Part shown: positions 10,066 through 12,328 of the stretch, one piece after another
How the letters are laid out: every line of letters starts with the position of its first letter
Numbering within the stretch: position 1 is the first letter of the stretch
Source: Candidatus Omnitrophota bacterium
Lineage (GTDB): Bacteria; Omnitrophota; Gorgyraeia; 2-01-FULL-45-10
Assembly: GCA_028716065.1 (NCBI GenBank)
Contig: JAQUQN010000026.1
Coordinates: forward strand, 1 to 12,328
Length of the DNA: 12,328 nt
Direction of reading: 5' to 3'
Position numbers and translations under genes: made by a program
Notes under the pieces: model-generated
Told to the model about the DNA's origin: nothing
The model's input: only the letters and a program-made list of their open reading frames with translations
Databases searched by the model: none

Positions 10066-12210
10066 ATGGAAGAGATATTGACGATAGATAAAGAAGCTAT
10101 GAAGAAAAATTCACGCATACAGAATTTGAGGAATATCGGCATAATCGCGCACATAGATGCCGGAAAGACGACCACGACCGAACGGATACTCTTCTTCACC
10201 GGAAAGGTCTATAAGATAGGCACTGTAGATGAAGGCACGGCGGTCATGGACTGGATGGTCCAGGAGCAGGAACGCGGCATAACGATCACCAGCGCCGCTA
10301 CTACATGTTTCTGGAAGGATAGGAACATAAACATAATCGATACGCCCGGACACGTGGATTTCACGGCTGAGGTGGAGCGCTCGCTAAAAGTTCTTGACGG
10401 AGCGGTAGTGGTATTTTGCGCTGTCGGAGGCGTCCAGCCCCAATCGGAGACCGTGTGGCGGCAGGCCGATAAATACAAAGTACCGCGTATCGCGTTCATC
10501 AATAAGATGGACAGGACCGGAGCCGATTTCTTCAAGGTATTGGAGGCCATGCGTGAAAGGCTGGGAGCCAACGTGTTGCCTATCCAGATACCGATAGGTT
10601 CTGAAGATAATTTCTCAGGGATAGTGGACCTCATCACGATGAAGGCGATCACGTACGATGAAGAAGGCGTGGAATTCAAGGTCCACGAAATACCCGGCGA
10701 CCTGAAGAAGGTGGCGAGCAAATACCGCCACGACCTGATAGAGAAGCTGGGGGAAGTCGATGAAGTAGTCATGGAGCGTTATATACATGAAAAAGGCGTC
10801 TATCCGCATGAGGTCGTTGAAGTGATAAGAAAGGCAACGCTAAACGGAAAGATCGTGCCGGTCTTCTGCGGCGCCGCGGCCAAGAACAAGGGAATACCAC
10901 AGCTCCTGGACGCTATCACGGAATACCTTCCGTCGCCGTTAGATATACCGCCGATGAAGGGCATCGATCCCAATACGGAAACAGAGATAACGCGCGCGCC
11001 TTCCGATGATGAAAAATTTTGCGCGCTCATATTCAAGATACAGACCGACCCCTTCGTGGGCAAGTTGATTTATATACGTGTCTATTCCGGCAGGCTTAAA
11101 ACGGGGGATTATCTATATAATTCCACGAAAGAGACGGATGAACGCATCGTGAAGATACTGAAGATGCACGCCAATAAACAGGAGATAGTTCAGGAAGCCC
11201 TGGCAGGCGATATCGTGGCCGTTGTGGGACTGAAGAAGTCCGTTACAGGCGATACGATCTGCGAAGAGGATCATCCCATCATACTGGAATCGATGCATTT
11301 CCCGGAGCCGGTCATCTCCATGGCCATAGAGCCGAAGACAAAGGCCGACCAGGAAAAGCTCGGCATAGCGCTGAACAAGTTGCAGGAGGAGGACCCGAGT
11401 TTCAAGGTCTCATACAGTAAGGAGACGGGCCAGACCATCATAAGCGGCATGGGCGAACTGCACCTCGAGGTCCTGATAGACCGCATGCTGAGAGAATTTA
11501 ACGTCGGCGCCAATGTCGACAAACCTCAGGTTGCGTACAAGGAGACAATCACCAAACATTCCCGCGCCGTCGGTAAGTTCGTTCAGCAGACCGGAGGGCG
11601 CGGACAGTACGGGCATGTCGTATTCGATATGGCTCCAGCCGAAAAAGGAAAGGGTATAATTTTTGTCAATAAGATAATTGGCGGCGCCATACCTAGAGAA
11701 TACATTCCGTCGGTCGAAGAGGGGATCCACGAGGCCGCGCAGAACGGCTCGATGGCCGGTTATCCCGTTACCGATGTGGAGATAAAACTCGTGGACGGTT
11801 CATTCCATGAGGTCGATTCCTCCGACATCGCGTTCAAGATGGCCGCCGCGATAGCCTTTAACGAAGGTTTTAAAAGTTGCGCGCCGGTGCTCCTCGAACC
11901 GATAATGGATCTGGAGGTTACCGTACCGGAGCAGTATCTGGGAGAAGTGATAGGAGATATAAATTCACGCAGGGTAAAGATAATTTCCATACAGGACAGG
12001 TCCAATCTTAAGGTTGTCAGGGGCTACGCGCCTCTGTCGGAGATGTTCGGTTACGCAACAACGGTTAGGAGCCTTACGCAGGGTAGGGCGACCTATACAA
12101 TGGAGCCTTCCTTCTATCAGGAAGTGCCTAAAAATATATCGGAAAAGATCATTGAACTGAGCGGTTATAAGAAGTCAGACAGCGGTCAGAACCCTAAAAC
12201 GGGAGGGTAA
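10066..12210 (+). CDS. fusA: Elongation factor G
   Basis: The translocation GTPase, which moves tRNAs and mRNA after peptide bond formation and, with RRF, recycles ribosomes. It has 714 residues. GTPase motifs: P-loop AHIDAGKT (28-35), switch I RGITITSAAT (70-79), DTPGH (92-96, catalytic H96) and NKMD (146-149). Domain IV has GGRGQYGH (510-517) and the loop GSFHEVDSS (578-586); H581 fits the tip His known as H583 in E. coli. Domain V has PLSEMFGYATTVRSLTQGRA. The GGRGQYGH block and str-cluster location favour canonical EF-G over the specialised spd or mitochondrial forms. ATG 10066 is 6 nt after the rpsG stop but lacks a clear Shine-Dalgarno; ATG 10099 would give the more usual N terminus (703 residues). 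The short C-terminal tail after ELSGYKK is not conserved. Confidence 0.97.
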   Translation: MEEILTIDKEAMKKNSRIQNLRNIGIIAHIDAGKTTTTERILFFTGKVYKIGTVDEGTAVMDWMVQEQERGITITSAATTCFWKDRNINIIDTPGHVDFTAEVERSLKVLDGAVVVFCAVGGVQPQSETVWRQADKYKVPRIAFINKMDRTGADFFKVLEAMRERLGANVLPIQIPIGSEDNFSGIVDLITMKAITYDEEGVEFKVHEIPGDLKKVASKYRHDLIEKLGEVDEVVMERYIHEKGVYPHEVVEVIRKATLNGKIVPVFCGAAAKNKGIPQLLDAITEYLPSPLDIPPMKGIDPNTETEITRAPSDDEKFCALIFKIQTDPFVGKLIYIRVYSGRLKTGDYLYNSTKETDERIVKILKMHANKQEIVQEALAGDIVAVVGLKKSVTGDTICEEDHPIILESMHFPEPVISMAIEPKTKADQEKLGIALNKLQEEDPSFKVSYSKETGQTIISGMGELHLEVLIDRMLREFNVGANVDKPQVAYKETITKHSRAVGKFVQQTGGRGQYGHVVFDMAPAEKGKGIIFVNKIIGGAIPREYIPSVEEGIHEAAQNGSMAGYPVTDVEIKLVDGSFHEVDSSDIAFKMAAAIAFNEGFKSCAPVLLEPIMDLEVTVPEQYLGEVIGDINSRRVKIISIQDRSNLKVVRGYAPLSEMFGYATTVRSLTQGRATYTMEPSFYQEVPKNISEKIIELSGYKKSDSGQNPKTGG
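12201..12207 (+). promoter_or_regulatory. Ribosome binding site of tuf, inside the fusA end
   Basis: GGGAGGG, with core GGAGG at 12202-12206, is 5 nt from the tuf ATG at 12212. It forms the last two Gly codons and part of the Thr codon before the fusA stop. It is the strongest Shine-Dalgarno match in the window, in keeping with EF-Tu being among the most abundant proteins. Confidence 0.8.
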
Positions 12211-12211
12211 T

Positions 12212-12328
12212 ATGGCAAAGGAAACGTTTGTCAGGTCAAAACCACACGTAAACATCGGCACCATAGGGCATATCGATCACGGTAAGACGACACTAACTTC
12301 GGCTATCACCTACGTATTGGCAAAACAG
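12212..12328 (+). CDS. tuf: Elongation factor Tu, 5' part (3' end outside window)
   Basis: EF-Tu delivers aminoacyl-tRNA to the ribosomal A site in a GTP-dependent manner. Only the first 39 codons are present. They begin MAKETFVRSKPHVNIGTIGH and contain the P-loop GHIDHGKT (19-26), where DHGKT is the form typical of EF-Tu, as opposed to DAGKT in EF-G. The start is one nucleotide after the fusA stop, with a strong ribosome binding site, so it is translated from the same message. The gene is cut by the window edge, not broken; whether a second tuf copy exists cannot be told here. Confidence 0.96.
   Translation, partial: MAKETFVRSKPHVNIGTIGHIDHGKTTLTSAITYVLAKQ

Noticed and set aside
10078..10103. 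TTGACG plus TATGAA as a possible promoter at the start of fusA
   Set aside because: The spacer is only 14 nt, the -10 match is poor, and the boxes lie inside the fusA coding region of a tight operon.

Overview
This 12.3 kb window is one unbroken, co-directional run of core information-processing genes on the + strand. It looks like the fused rif and str clusters: rplA (3' end), rplJ, rplL, rpoB, rpoC, rpsL, rpsG, fusA and tuf (5' end). All nine are recognisable from their protein sequences. Gaps are 1 to about 37 nt, no convincing terminator or internal promoter is visible, and there is no gene-free stretch of 300 bases or more.

The organism is a bacterium of roughly even base composition. 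The rifampicin-pocket region of RpoB (GRSQLSQFMDQTNPLAELTH), a long helical beta-i9-type insertion in RpoB and an SI3-type insertion in the RpoC trigger loop point to the Gram-negative PVC/FCB side of the tree. Unusually heavy use of AUA for Ile and AGA/AGG for Arg in highly expressed genes, together with the gene order, makes me think of an uncultured lineage such as Omnitrophota. That placement is from memory of such sequences, moderate at best, and needs a tree.

Layout: positions 1-1377 hold the L1, L10 and L7/L12 stalk genes; 1414-9168 hold the two large RNA polymerase subunits; 9177-10059 hold the decoding-site proteins S12 and S7; 10066 to the end hold EF-G and the first 39 codons of EF-Tu. 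Together they supply the ribosomal stalks, the elongation factors that act on them, and the RNA polymerase core, so the cell can tune transcription and translation capacity from one transcript.

I do not see an exotic or undescribed system here. The observations most worth checking are local. An imperfect 24-bp tandem repeat of a CACAGATAAAA-type motif creates the rplJ start region and two alternative start codons. There is no room for the classical L10 and S7 autoregulatory RNA sites in front of rplJ or between rpsL and rpsG. A short hairpin can pair part of the rpoB ribosome binding site. Rare-type AUA and AGR codons are the major codons in fusA and rpsG.
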